Counted from the stretch's first letter, positions 1-6,839 are shown. The stretch: DNA of 20,371 nucleotides from JBOGFI01 sp050743365 (GCA_050743365.1 JBOGFI010000150.1:1-20371), one strand, 5' to 3'. Made by a program: numbers and translations. Notes: a model not told the origin generated them from the letters alone.

Positions 1-1
1 G

Positions 2-1843
2 GGCACGGCGAGGCGGCTGCGACCGGTGCGGCTCGCCTCGGGCACACGTGTCGACCTCGCCGCCGGCGACGACGCGTACACGAGCCTCGTGGCGGAGCGG
101 CGCCGGCTCGAGGCCGGCCGGCCGGCGCTCGCGCACGGGTGCAAGGTCGCGGCGAACGCGCTCGCCCACGGGATCGTGAGCCGTTTCGACCGCGGCCGCT
201 ACCAGCTGGCCACGCCGGCCCGGGTCGTCGTCGCCGCCGGGCCCGGCGAGCACGCTGAGACACGCACACGGCACGTCGAGCGTGCCGGACCGTGGACGTT
301 CCCGCCGGCCGCGGCGATCGTCACCGCGGGCGCGCGCCTGGTGCTTGCCATGCTCGAGCGGGCGCTGGCCGACGCGGGCGCGACCGTCCCGTGGGCGTGG
401 TGCGACACGGACGGGGCCGGTGTCATCGCCACACCCGCCGGCGGTCTCGTCGCGTGCGCCGGCGGGCCCGACCGGCTCCCCGATGGGACGCCGGCGGTCC
501 GGGCCGTCGGCTTCGACCAGCTGCGGCACAGCCTCGACGGGTTCACGCCGTTGAACGTGCTCGGTGAGGGTTCGCCGTGGCGGGTCGAGCACCAGGCGCT
601 CGACGAGCCCCTCGAAGCGTCCGTGGTGGCGCTCAAACGGTACTGCCTCGTGCGCGACACACCCGGGGGCGTCGAGATCGTCGGTGCGAGCGAGCACGGC
701 CTGGCCGGTGTGCTCGCCGACCCCTACCAGGGCGAGCGTGACGAACACTCCGGGGTGCGGCGAACCGTCGTCGAGGCGTGGCAGTGGCTCCTCGACCCCA
801 GCGCGCCGCAACCGGCCTGCGCAGGGCTGCCGGCGCTCGAGCCCCGGGTCGCGGGCACGCCGGCGATCGCCGCCCAGGCCGACGTCCGGCCAGGCGCGTT
901 CTACTACCAGGCCCGCCCGCCGTTGCTCCGGCCCGGCCCGGCCGGTGGCGCGCTCCTCGCCCCCTACGAGCCGGATCGGGCCCGATGGGCCAGCCTCGCC
1001 TGGTCGCAGCGGGGCAAGCCGATCGTCACGCGCGCCGGCCTTGCCCTCGGCGAGACCGTTCGGCCCGGCACGGTCCCGATCGGCACGCTCGGCGACGAGC
1101 TCACCCGCTACCGGCTCACAGCCCTGCCCGCAGGCTGGGCGCCGGTCACCGCGCCGGACGCGACCGGCGACGCAACCGTCGATGGGGAAGGCGGCCCGTG
1201 CGTGCTCGCGCCGGCGCTCGTGGCAAGCGACCCGGCCCGACGGGTGCTCGTCGGCCGGGAGGCGTTCGCCGAACCGGAGCACGGCGACCAGCGGCTCCGC
1301 GCACTCACCTACGGGACGTGCGCGGGCTGTGGCATCCCGCTGCCGGAAGGTCGCACGGCCTGGTGCTCGACCGCGTGTCACGACGCCCACGACGGCTCAT
1401 GGCGGCGCCGGCGCTTGGCCGACGGCCAGCCCCGCTGCGTCGCGACTGACGACGAGGAGCCCTGCCCGAAACCAGTCAGCCGGCGCGGAGCGCTCTGCGA
1501 GGAGCATCGCCGCGCACGCGACCGCGACCGGAAACGGCTGGCACGCCATCGGGTCCGCCTCGAGCGTTGCGGGCCCGACTTCGTACTGTGCGCGACCCTC
1601 GGCTGCGGCCGGCAGATCATCGGGCCCGGCGGCGCCGCGGCCAGAGTCGCCCGCCGCGACAAGTGGCACCAAGACCAAGACGCCTTGCTCTGGTCCTGCC
1701 CGCGTCACAAGCCCCGCCCGCCCACGAGACCGTGCCGGCACCCGGATTGTGAGGAGCCGACGTCGTCGTTCTCCGGGATGTGTCACAAGCACTCGCGGTC
1801 GCGGCCGATCCGCGAGCGAGCCTCGAAGGTGGCGGCGAAGTGA
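2..1843 (+). CDS. Family B DNA polymerase-like protein, C-terminal part, with zinc-cluster tail (5' end outside window)
   Basis: The frame is open to the left edge, so this is the C-terminal part of a longer protein. The GTG at 26 is probably internal. Counting from that codon, residues 40-49 (KVAANALAHG) fit polymerase B motif B (K-x3-N-S-x-Y-G). An Ala/Leu-rich helix at about 97-117 follows. CDTDG at 126-130 fits motif C (YxDTDS) with both metal-binding Asp kept, and KRY at 204-206 fits the KxY motif after the palm. The tail from about 432 carries four Cys/His clusters: C432/C435/C447/C451, C471/C480/C491/H494, C522/C527/C558/H561 and C570/C575/C586/H589. Known of the family: template-directed DNA synthesis. 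Exonuclease domain and motif A would lie outside the window. Oddities are Gly for Ser in motif C and no Tyr in motif B, so activity is uncertain. The downstream ATPase and SSB genes support a replication role. The polymerase call rests on motif reading, not a search. Confidence 0.68.
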   Translation, partial: GTARRLRPVRLASGTRVDLAAGDDAYTSLVAERRRLEAGRPALAHGCKVAANALAHGIVSRFDRGRYQLATPARVVVAAGPGEHAETRTRHVERAGPWTFPPAAAIVTAGARLVLAMLERALADAGATVPWAWCDTDGAGVIATPAGGLVACAGGPDRLPDGTPAVRAVGFDQLRHSLDGFTPLNVLGEGSPWRVEHQALDEPLEASVVALKRYCLVRDTPGGVEIVGASEHGLAGVLADPYQGERDEHSGVRRTVVEAWQWLLDPSAPQPACAGLPALEPRVAGTPAIAAQADVRPGAFYYQARPPLLRPGPAGGALLAPYEPDRARWASLAWSQRGKPIVTRAGLALGETVRPGTVPIGTLGDELTRYRLTALPAGWAPVTAPDATGDATVDGEGGPCVLAPALVASDPARRVLVGREAFAEPEHGDQRLRALTYGTCAGCGIPLPEGRTAWCSTACHDAHDGSWRRRRLADGQPRCVATDDEEPCPKPVSRRGALCEEHRRARDRDRKRLARHRVRLERCGPDFVLCATLGCGRQIIGPGGAAARVARRDKWHQDQDALLWSCPRHKPRPPTRPCRHPDCEEPTSSFSGMCHKHSRSRPIRERASKVAAK

Positions 1844-2013
1844 CGACGCGCCGCTGCCGCTACTGCGCACACCCGGCCCGTTGTCTGTGTGTCGCGATCT
1901 GCTCGCCGTGCCTGGCCGGAATGACGGCGGCGATGAAGGCCCGACGCCCGCGACTGGCCCGGACGCGTAGGCAGCCGGCCTCGACCACGAACGCGACGGG
2001 ACGGGCCCGGTGA
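1840..2013 (+). CDS. Small Cys-rich (zinc-binding-like) protein, 57 aa
   Basis: A GTG at 1840 overlaps the polymerase-like gene's stop as GTGA. The AAGGTGG just upstream serves as a ribosome binding site. The gene's own TGA (2011-2013) overlaps the next GTG in the same way. The N-terminal half has a C-x2-C pair, a C-x-C pair and another C-x2-C pair within about 25 residues, as in a compact zinc ribbon or knuckle. The C-terminal half is Arg- and Thr-rich and probably disordered, possibly contacting nucleic acid. I do not recognise a family. The overlap on both sides argues that it is a real gene translated with its neighbours, perhaps as an accessory factor to the polymerase or ATPase. That role is inference. 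Confidence 0.55.
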   Translation: MTTRRCRYCAHPARCLCVAICSPCLAGMTAAMKARRPRLARTRRQPASTTNATGRAR

Positions 2014-3353
2014 GCGGCGACCTGAGTTCCGACGAGGTTCGTGCCCTCCTGTTCGGGCCGAGCGCGCCGAAGCCGCGACGGCGCCGCCGGCCACGTCCGC
2101 AGCGAACGGCATCCGAGAAGCGGCACCTCGAACCCGTCGCGCCTCGGGACGCGCCGCCGATCACCCTCGACGAGCTCGTGGAGACGTTCCGGCGCTACCT
2201 CTACCTGCCGGACACCCTCCCGCTCTGTGTGGTGCTCGCCGCGGTCGCCGCCAACAGACTGCCGGGCGACCCGGTGTGGTTGCTGCTCGTCGGCCCGCCC
2301 AGCTCCGGCAAGACCGAGCTGCTCAACACGCTCGACGACCTGGAGAGGGTGTGGCGCCTCGACGTCGCGACCGAGGCCGGGCTGATGACCACCGGCCGTG
2401 ACGGCGCGCTCGGCGGGGTGCTCGGCGAGATCATGGAGACCGACGACCGCGAGGGCATCGTGGTCGTCAAGGACCTCTCGACCGTGCTGGCGGAAGGCCC
2501 GACACGCCGGGCGGGCCTGTTCGCCGACCTGCGCCGCATCTACGACGGCGAGTGGGAACGGGCGCTCGGCAAGCACGGCGGGACGCAACTCCGCTTCGAG
2601 GGCAAGGTCGGTCTGCTCGGCGCGGCCACCGACGCGATCGACCGGCTCACCGACGAGATCGGCGACCTCGGTCCCCGCATGCTCCTGTTCCGCATGCCCG
2701 ACGTCGACGCTGACGCGCAGCTGCGCGCCGCCGGCCGCAACGTCGGCCACCAGGCCGACATGCGCGCCGTGCTCGCCGACGCGGTCGAGCGGTTCCTCGC
2801 CGGGCTCGACTTCGGCGAGTGGCCGATCACCGACGACCCGGACATCCCGGACTTGCGGGCACTGGCGAGCTGGGCGGCGTGGTGCCGCTCGGCGGTCGTC
2901 CGGGACCGGTGGGGCGAGCACCAGATCGAGCACGTGCCCCGCCCCGAGCCCGGCGCCCGGCTCTACGCCGGGTTGCTCCAGCTGACCGCGGGGGCGATCA
3001 CGATCCGACTCGACGACATGACCGTCGACACCCTCGTACGGCAGGTCGCGCTCGATTCGATACCAGCGATGCGCCGCCGGCTCACCGACGAGCTCCTCGC
3101 CCAGCTCGGGCGCAGCCCGACAACCCGGACACTCGGCGACAAGGTCGGGTTGCCGACCCGGGTCGTCGGCCGTGTGTGCGAGGACCTCGCCGCCCTCGGT
3201 GTCCTCGAACGCAGCGCCGAAGCCGAGCACGGCGAGCACCACTGGTCCGTGAGCGACGAGGCGCGCAGCCTCGCCCGACGCGCCGGACTCCTCACAACAG
3301 ACAGAGACACGGACAAGGAGGAACCACATGGAATCCACGACGGCGATTACTGA
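2010..3353 (+). CDS. P-loop ATPase with C-terminal winged-helix domain, mobile-element replication type
   Basis: This 447-aa protein starts at a GTG overlapping the preceding stop. After a basic linker (about 20-40) comes an ATPase core. Walker A is GPPSSGKT at 95-102. A Walker B-like hydrophobic strand ending in Asp (GIVVVKD) is at 149-155, a sensor-1-like strand VGLLGAATD is at 200-208, and an arginine-finger candidate lies in GPRMLLFRMP at 221-230. Residues about 371-420 fit a winged helix-turn-helix. It resembles P-loop proteins of phages and integrated elements annotated only as hypothetical or helicase-like. Likely roles are replicative helicase, helicase loader or origin-binding ATPase, judged from its place between a polymerase-like gene and an SSB gene. 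A packaging or partition ATPase is the alternative. The ATPase assignment is firm; the job is inference. Confidence 0.75.
   Translation: MSGDLSSDEVRALLFGPSAPKPRRRRRPRPQRTASEKRHLEPVAPRDAPPITLDELVETFRRYLYLPDTLPLCVVLAAVAANRLPGDPVWLLLVGPPSSGKTELLNTLDDLERVWRLDVATEAGLMTTGRDGALGGVLGEIMETDDREGIVVVKDLSTVLAEGPTRRAGLFADLRRIYDGEWERALGKHGGTQLRFEGKVGLLGAATDAIDRLTDEIGDLGPRMLLFRMPDVDADAQLRAAGRNVGHQADMRAVLADAVERFLAGLDFGEWPITDDPDIPDLRALASWAAWCRSAVVRDRWGEHQIEHVPRPEPGARLYAGLLQLTAGAITIRLDDMTVDTLVRQVALDSIPAMRRRLTDELLAQLGRSPTTRTLGDKVGLPTRVVGRVCEDLAALGVLERSAEAEHGEHHWSVSDEARSLARRAGLLTTDRDTDKEEPHGIHDGDY
3315..3321 (+). promoter_or_regulatory. Strong Shine-Dalgarno of the SSB gene inside the ATPase gene
   Basis: AAGGAGG lies 6 nt before the ATG at 3328, inside the last codons of the ATPase gene. 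It fixes the SSB start and creates a 26-nt gene overlap. It is the strongest ribosome binding site of the cassette, consistent with SSB being needed in larger amounts. Confidence 0.8.
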
Positions 3354-3738
3354 TCCCGCGGAGGTGCTCCACGCCGAGGTGCACAAGGTCGGCAACCTGA
3401 CCGACGACCCGGTACTGCGCCGGGGCGAGCAGCGCGGAACGCCATGGACGACGTTTGGCCTCGCGCTCGACGCCCCGGTCGCGGCGGGCGACTGGTCGGG
3501 CGAGCGCGAGACACGCTTCTACGACTGCGTGTGCTTCGACAGTCTCGCCCGCAACGTCGCCGCGTCACTTCGCAAAGGCGATCGGGCGATCGTGGTCGGC
3601 CGGCTCGAGCTGACCGCCTATCGGGCCGACGACGGTGAGACCCGCACCCGGGAGCGGCTGGTCGCGGGTGCGGTCGGCCCCGAGCTGCGCTGGACAACCG
3701 CGAAGGTCACCCGAAAACCAGAGAGAGGAACCGGCTAA
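3328..3738 (+). CDS. ssb: Single-stranded DNA-binding protein, OB fold, lacking the acidic tail
   Basis: The 136-aa protein has the SSB layout. The first strand and turn read GNLTDDPVLR (22-31). Next come a TTFGLAL strand (41-47), the FYDCVCFDSLARNVAASLRKGD segment read as positions 64-85, and then AIVVGRLEL (87-95). These match the bacterial SSB OB fold that coats single-stranded DNA during replication. The C-terminus is short and basic (TRKPERGTG) with no acidic DDDIPF-like tip. Chromosomal SSBs use that tip to recruit partners, so this one is more like phage or plasmid SSBs dedicated to one replicon. It overlaps the ATPase gene by 26 nt and closes the replication cassette. Family call is confident; dedication to the element is inferred from context and the missing tail. 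Confidence 0.85.
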   Translation: MESTTAITDPAEVLHAEVHKVGNLTDDPVLRRGEQRGTPWTTFGLALDAPVAAGDWSGERETRFYDCVCFDSLARNVAASLRKGDRAIVVGRLELTAYRADDGETRTRERLVAGAVGPELRWTTAKVTRKPERGTG

Positions 3739-3795
3739 CCATCGCGTCATGAAGGCTCGGTCAAGATGGTGCGCAGATTCGAGAACCTGTCTGGC

Positions 3796-3801
3796 TACCC
3801 T
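3796..3801 (+). promoter_or_regulatory. -10-like hexamer TACCCT before the small membrane-protein gene
   Basis: TACCCT ends 8 nt before the GTG at 3810, and no Shine-Dalgarno is visible. This spacing suits a leaderless transcript. No convincing -35 is seen. The same hexamer sits in the TetR promoter at 6834-6839. Confidence 0.35.
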
Positions 3802-3809
3802 TCGCGTCC

Positions 3810-4196
3810 GTGAAGCCGCCGCAGGATCGGTCGGTCGGTGCCGCGTTCGCGCTGACGCTCCTCTTCGGTCCGTTCGGGATCCTGTACGTCTCGGTGCCAG
3901 CCGCGCTCGTCACCATGGCGGTCAGTGCAGTCGCCGTCGTCGTGACGCTCGGGCTCGCGATCTTCCTCGTCTGGCCGGCGTCGATGATCGTCGGGTGCGT
4001 GATTGCGAGCCGGCGCCGCAGCGAGCATGCGGCTTGGCTCGCCTACGCGTGGCGGCAGCAATCGTGGTGGGACGGAAGCGTTTGGCGGCGAACCGATGGC
4101 GCTTGGTGGGATGGCCGTGGGTGGCGGTCTTTGGAAACGGCCGCTCCGCCGCCGATCGATCCGCCGCCGGTAGCCCCCGGGCAGTCACCTGAGTGA
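3810..4196 (+). CDS. Small membrane protein with duplicated WWDG motif
   Basis: This 128-aa protein has a hydrophobic N-terminal half with two or three membrane segments at roughly 10-27, 31-47 and 48-66. A basic RRR stop-transfer follows, then a Trp-rich soluble tail. The tail carries WWDGSVW (86-92) and WWDGRGW (99-105), an internal duplication recalling the Trp/Asp/Gly pattern of short actinobacterial DUF2510-type modules. It ends in a Pro-rich stretch. Start is the GTG at 3810, just behind a -10-like hexamer. I do not recognise a specific family. Small membrane proteins at such positions in elements can act in superinfection exclusion or cell-surface change, but nothing here proves it. 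Confidence 0.6.
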   Translation: MKPPQDRSVGAAFALTLLFGPFGILYVSVPAALVTMAVSAVAVVVTLGLAIFLVWPASMIVGCVIASRRRSEHAAWLAYAWRQQSWWDGSVWRRTDGAWWDGRGWRSLETAAPPPIDPPPVAPGQSPE

Positions 4197-4203
4197 ACCC
4201 AGC

Positions 4204-4334
4204 AGGCTCACGCCCACGTTGCTCACGTCACTCACCTCGCCGGCGCATGCGCGGCTGGGCGTGAGCCTCACTGACTCGGGGCGTGGGCGATCCGGCGACG
4301 CTGTCACGCGCAGCGAAAGTGAGTGGGTCGTGAG
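4204..4334. repeat. 13-bp perfect inverted repeat within a GTGAG/CTCAC pentamer cluster
   Basis: AGGCTCACGCCCA (4204-4216) and TGGGCGTGAGCCT (4256-4268) are exact reverse complements separated by 39 nt. Between them lies the 10-bp palindrome GCGCATGCGC (4243-4252). The pentamer GTGAG or its complement occurs at 4207-4211, 4222-4226, 4231-4235, 4261-4265, 4267-4271, 4319-4323 and 4330-4334. That is seven copies in about 130 nt, where chance predicts less than one. The segment is mostly non-coding, between two element genes and behind the replication cassette. It could be an origin, an operator for the downstream gene or a recombination site; the sequence alone does not decide. Confidence 0.6.
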
Positions 4335-5058
4335 CCAGGGGGACGACTGGCGTATCCCCGTGCGGTGCGGGGAGTGTGGGTACGGCTGGGAGTCGGCGAG
4401 CCGATCCGGTCGCACACGCTGTCCAGAATGCCGGAGCCGCGTCTACATCCCCGCGGGCGTGCTCCGCGAATACGAGGCTCCGACCGCGGGGCCGCCGGCG
4501 CCGGCGATGCTGCGCATCCCCGTCGAGTGTGATGAGTGCGGCTACGAGTGGCTGTCGGCTGCCCGTTCAGGGCGCACGACCTGCCCCGATTGCGGGGCCC
4601 GTATCTATATCCCCGACGAGATGCGCCGCCGCTACCAGCTCACGGCCACGCCGCCACACGTGTTCGGGGGACGAGGCAGCATGCGGCCCGAGCCGAAGCC
4701 GCGACCCCGACGCACCCGCGACGAACGGCAGCCGACGCCGTTCGATCCAGCGCCGCTGTCCCACACCCTCCAAGCGGTAGTGAAGTTCCTCGGTCGGGAC
4801 CACGAGCGCGAGCGGCAGTCTCAGGTGCGGGAGACCTCGCGGTCCGATTCCAGCCTCGGGTTCATGGCCCAACGGGCCGCCGCTCGAACCTACGAGCGCA
4901 CGACTCGACGCACGAAGCTCCGCCGCACGACGGCCACGCTTGCCTGCGGGCACCTGACGTCGCTCAACGGGCCGCCGGCCGCGTGGCGGCGCGGAACGTC
5001 GGCCCTCTGCCCGACCTGCGACCAGTGGCACAACGTCGTCGCAGCTCGGGAAGGGTGA
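4330..5058 (+). CDS. Protein with duplicated zinc ribbons and a third C-terminal Cys/His cluster
   Basis: I chose the GTG at 4330 (242 aa) because the zinc ribbon begins right after it. Earlier in-frame starts (TTG 4219, GTG 4261) would add a low-complexity leader running through the repeat cluster. Residues 8-41 and 62-95 are two copies of one zinc-ribbon unit, starting RIPV-x-C-x-E-C-G-Y and ending CP-x-C-x3-x-YIP. About 24 of 34 positions are identical, and the Cys sets are C13/C16/C31/C34 and C67/C70/C85/C88. A basic, Pro-rich linker (110-140) and a charged helical stretch (150-200) lead to C206/H208/C227/C230. Such an array suggests nucleic-acid or protein binding. No enzyme motif is seen and I do not recognise a family. 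The GTG start is itself one of the GTGAG pentamers, so autoregulation is possible. Confidence 0.65.
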   Translation: MSQGDDWRIPVRCGECGYGWESASRSGRTRCPECRSRVYIPAGVLREYEAPTAGPPAPAMLRIPVECDECGYEWLSAARSGRTTCPDCGARIYIPDEMRRRYQLTATPPHVFGGRGSMRPEPKPRPRRTRDERQPTPFDPAPLSHTLQAVVKFLGRDHERERQSQVRETSRSDSSLGFMAQRAAARTYERTTRRTKLRRTTATLACGHLTSLNGPPAAWRRGTSALCPTCDQWHNVVAAREG

Positions 5059-5104
5059 GGCGACACGACTACTCCCCGATCTAGTCGTTCTACGGTGGTG
5101 TCTG

Positions 5105-5770
5105 ATGGAGATCTTCCACGCGCCGGGCTGGTGGAATCCTGCGCCAACTGTAGTGACGCTGCGTTGCCCGGGATGTCGGCAACTCGGAACGTTCGAGGGT
5201 GGCCCGCAGCACCCCGACACACTCGATACCGGGAACGCGACCGCGGGGCAAGGGCACTTCTTCGGGATCCGACGCTGCCCGAACCTCGAGTGCCATGCGC
5301 TGATATTCGTCGTGGGCCATCACGAGCCGGGCGGGGGTGCGCGTGTCGTCGCGAGCTATCCGCCCGAGGTCATTGACTTTGACGCTTCGGAACTTCCTCC
5401 ACCGGTTCTCGCGTCGCTTACCGAGGCAGTGACATGCCATGCGGCGGGCGCCTACCGCGCCTCGGTACTGATGGTGCGGCGCACACTTGAGGAGGTCTGC
5501 GACGAACAAGGAGCCGAGGGCCGTGATCTTCACGCCCGGATCGAGACACTTCGCGATAAGGCGATCCTTCCCGCAGGGTTTCTCGAGGGCATGCACGACC
5601 TCCGTCTTCTCGGCGGCGATGCCGCCCACATCGAACTGCGATGGTTCGATCAGGTAGATAGGGGTGAGGCAGAAGACGCGATCGAGATCCTCAAGTTCCT
5701 CCTGATCGCGCTGTACCAGTCGGACGCCCTCATGGGCCGCTTGGCGGCGCGGAAGCGTAGAGAGTCTTAG
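5105..5770 (+). CDS. Zinc-ribbon protein with DUF4145 domain
   Basis: The 221-aa protein begins with a zinc-ribbon-like part (C21/C24 and C58/C63). From about 100 to 205 it has the helical DUF4145 pattern: an EAVTCHAAGAYRAS helix, a VRRTLEEVC helix, an HARIETLRDKAILP segment and the LRLLGGDAAH motif. Known of the family: DUF4145 occurs alone or fused to restriction enzymes and is common in defence islands and on mobile elements. Its biochemical function is not established. Start is the ATG at 5105, with GGTGG 8 nt before it and a -10-like TACGGT at 5091-5096. It sits as a single cargo-like gene. A defence or element-maintenance role is inference. Confidence 0.75.
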   Translation: MEIFHAPGWWNPAPTVVTLRCPGCRQLGTFEGGPQHPDTLDTGNATAGQGHFFGIRRCPNLECHALIFVVGHHEPGGGARVVASYPPEVIDFDASELPPPVLASLTEAVTCHAAGAYRASVLMVRRTLEEVCDEQGAEGRDLHARIETLRDKAILPAGFLEGMHDLRLLGGDAAHIELRWFDQVDRGEAEDAIEILKFLLIALYQSDALMGRLAARKRRES

Positions 5771-5889
5771 ACGAGAGTGCAGGCCACTTCTCAAAAGAAG
5801 ATTGAGCACCGGGCCCTGGTGGGCCGTGTCCGGCGGGAATCTACGGTCGAACAGACGGACGGCTTGCCGGGAGGACTCTCGGTAGCGGG

Positions 5890-6558
5890 ATGAACGAAGC
5901 CGGCCGCTGGCGTCGACTGGGTCACCGCGCGATGGCGATCGGGGCGGCGGGCGGTGCCGCCGCGAGTTTCTTCTCCTGGTTCGGAATCAGCCCGGGAGCC
6001 GTCGCACATTGGGGCGCAGCGATTTCCGCTGCTGTCGTGGTCGCCGTCTTGGGCGGAATCTGGCTACTAGGGCTCGAAGAGGACCGGGGCGTCGCCAGTA
6101 TGACAGGACTCGTTCCCACACTTGCCATCGGCGCAGCCCTCACGTGCGCACTCGCTGGGTTGGCTGGTTGGCTCACGTTCGTACAGCTTCGAGATTGGCG
6201 CGGCAACGAAGCTACTGCCCCCGGCTGGGTCGATGAGGAGTCGCGGATCTCACTGTCCCGCGGGGAACTAGCTATCGGTGTGCGTGACGTCTACCTGGGT
6301 TCATTGGGAAACGCGGCGATCTTCAACGCCGCGGTAGGTGAAACATTCTGCGGCGCCGACCCAGAGGTGGAAGTAGGAGAAGCGCTCGTACTCGGTGACG
6401 GGCATGTTGCGTTTACGGTTACGGTGACTGGACTGCGAGAAGGCGAGGAGGACATCGATCAGGTGCGGCTTGAGATAAGGCGTGAAGAGCGGAGCGACAT
6501 CAGCGACTGCCGATGGCGTATCGGTGGTGGCCAGTATCCGCGGCCAGAGTCTCTCTGA
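5890..6558 (+). CDS. Membrane protein of unknown function with C-terminal soluble domain
   Basis: This 222-aa protein has three predicted membrane helices at about 14-33, 42-61 and 74-98. A charged, Gly- and Glu-rich domain of about 120 residues follows, with alternating short hydrophobic stretches that look like beta strands. I do not recognise a family. Start is the ATG at 5890. GGGAGGA lies 15 nt upstream, too far for an ideal ribosome binding site, so the start is uncertain. The DNA here is visibly more AT-rich than the middle and right parts of the window, as expected of transferred DNA. It is the last gene before the TetR promoter region. Confidence 0.5.
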   Translation: MNEAGRWRRLGHRAMAIGAAGGAAASFFSWFGISPGAVAHWGAAISAAVVVAVLGGIWLLGLEEDRGVASMTGLVPTLAIGAALTCALAGLAGWLTFVQLRDWRGNEATAPGWVDEESRISLSRGELAIGVRDVYLGSLGNAAIFNAAVGETFCGADPEVEVGEALVLGDGHVAFTVTVTGLREGEEDIDQVRLEIRREERSDISDCRWRIGGGQYPRPESL

Positions 6559-6666
6559 CCGAGAGAGCACTTCTCGTCTCGCCAACGCTTTATCTCCGGG
6601 ACGCTCGTCGGCGAGCTCGAGCAACACGTAGCGTCGCCCCTCCCACGAGCTCGGCCCCTGTCCGTA

Positions 6667-6699
6667 GAGCGTTAGCTCTTAGCCCCAACGCCTGGGGCT
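6667..6699 (+). terminator. Two adjacent hairpins, possible terminator of the upstream membrane-protein gene
   Basis: AGAGC and GCTCT form a stem around the loop GTTA. Just after it AGCCCCA (6681-6687) pairs with TGGGGCT (6693-6699) around a 5-nt loop. No T-run follows, so intrinsic termination is plausible but unproven. Confidence 0.4.
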
Positions 6700-6702
6700 C
6701 CC

Positions 6703-6744
6703 GTCTTGGTGCTCCGTGCCCCTGTCTCGGTGCTCCGGCGGCCC
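6703..6744. repeat. Imperfect 21-nt tandem duplication
   Basis: GTCTTGGTGCTCCG (6703-6716) recurs as GTCTCGGTGCTCCG (6724-6737), 21 nt later with one mismatch. The remaining 7 nt of each unit differ. It is a small non-coding duplication of unknown meaning. Confidence 0.4.
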
Positions 6745-6810
6745 CCACCCCCGCCCTGTCCCCTCGGGGCCTCCCGCTGCGGGCCCTCCATCCCCTCTCC
6801 CCGTGCGTTC

Positions 6811-6839
6811 TTGACCGATCGGTCAAGCGCCCGTACCCT
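6811..6839 (+). promoter_or_regulatory. TetR-gene promoter with perfect 16-bp palindromic operator
   Basis: TTGACCGATCGGTCAA (6811-6826) is a perfect palindrome whose first half is also a -35 hexamer (TTGACC). A 17-nt spacer leads to TACCCT (6834-6839). Transcription would start at about 6846, almost at the ATG at 6850, giving a leaderless or near-leaderless mRNA. A palindrome over the -35 of a TetR gene is the classic autorepression layout. Confidence 0.75.

Larger units (their letters stand above)
6559..6810. other. Non-coding stretch between element-like genes and chromosomal genes
   Basis: I see no convincing gene here. The stretch holds two adjacent small hairpins, a short tandem repeat and a C-rich pyrimidine run before the TetR promoter. 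It is the most likely place for the right edge of the accessory region, but no att core or tRNA fragment is recognisable by eye. Confidence 0.4.

Noticed and set aside
1860..3395. A 511-codon open frame on the minus strand opposite the ATPase and SSB genes
   Set aside because: It is antisense to two genes with clear family motifs, has no recognisable motif itself, and long shadow frames are expected at this GC content.
5790..5840. Hairpin CTTCT-CAAA-AGAAG and a GGGCCC-centred near palindrome as a terminator after the DUF4145 gene
   Set aside because: The first stem is only 5 bp and the second is imperfect, with no T-run; too weak to list as a feature.
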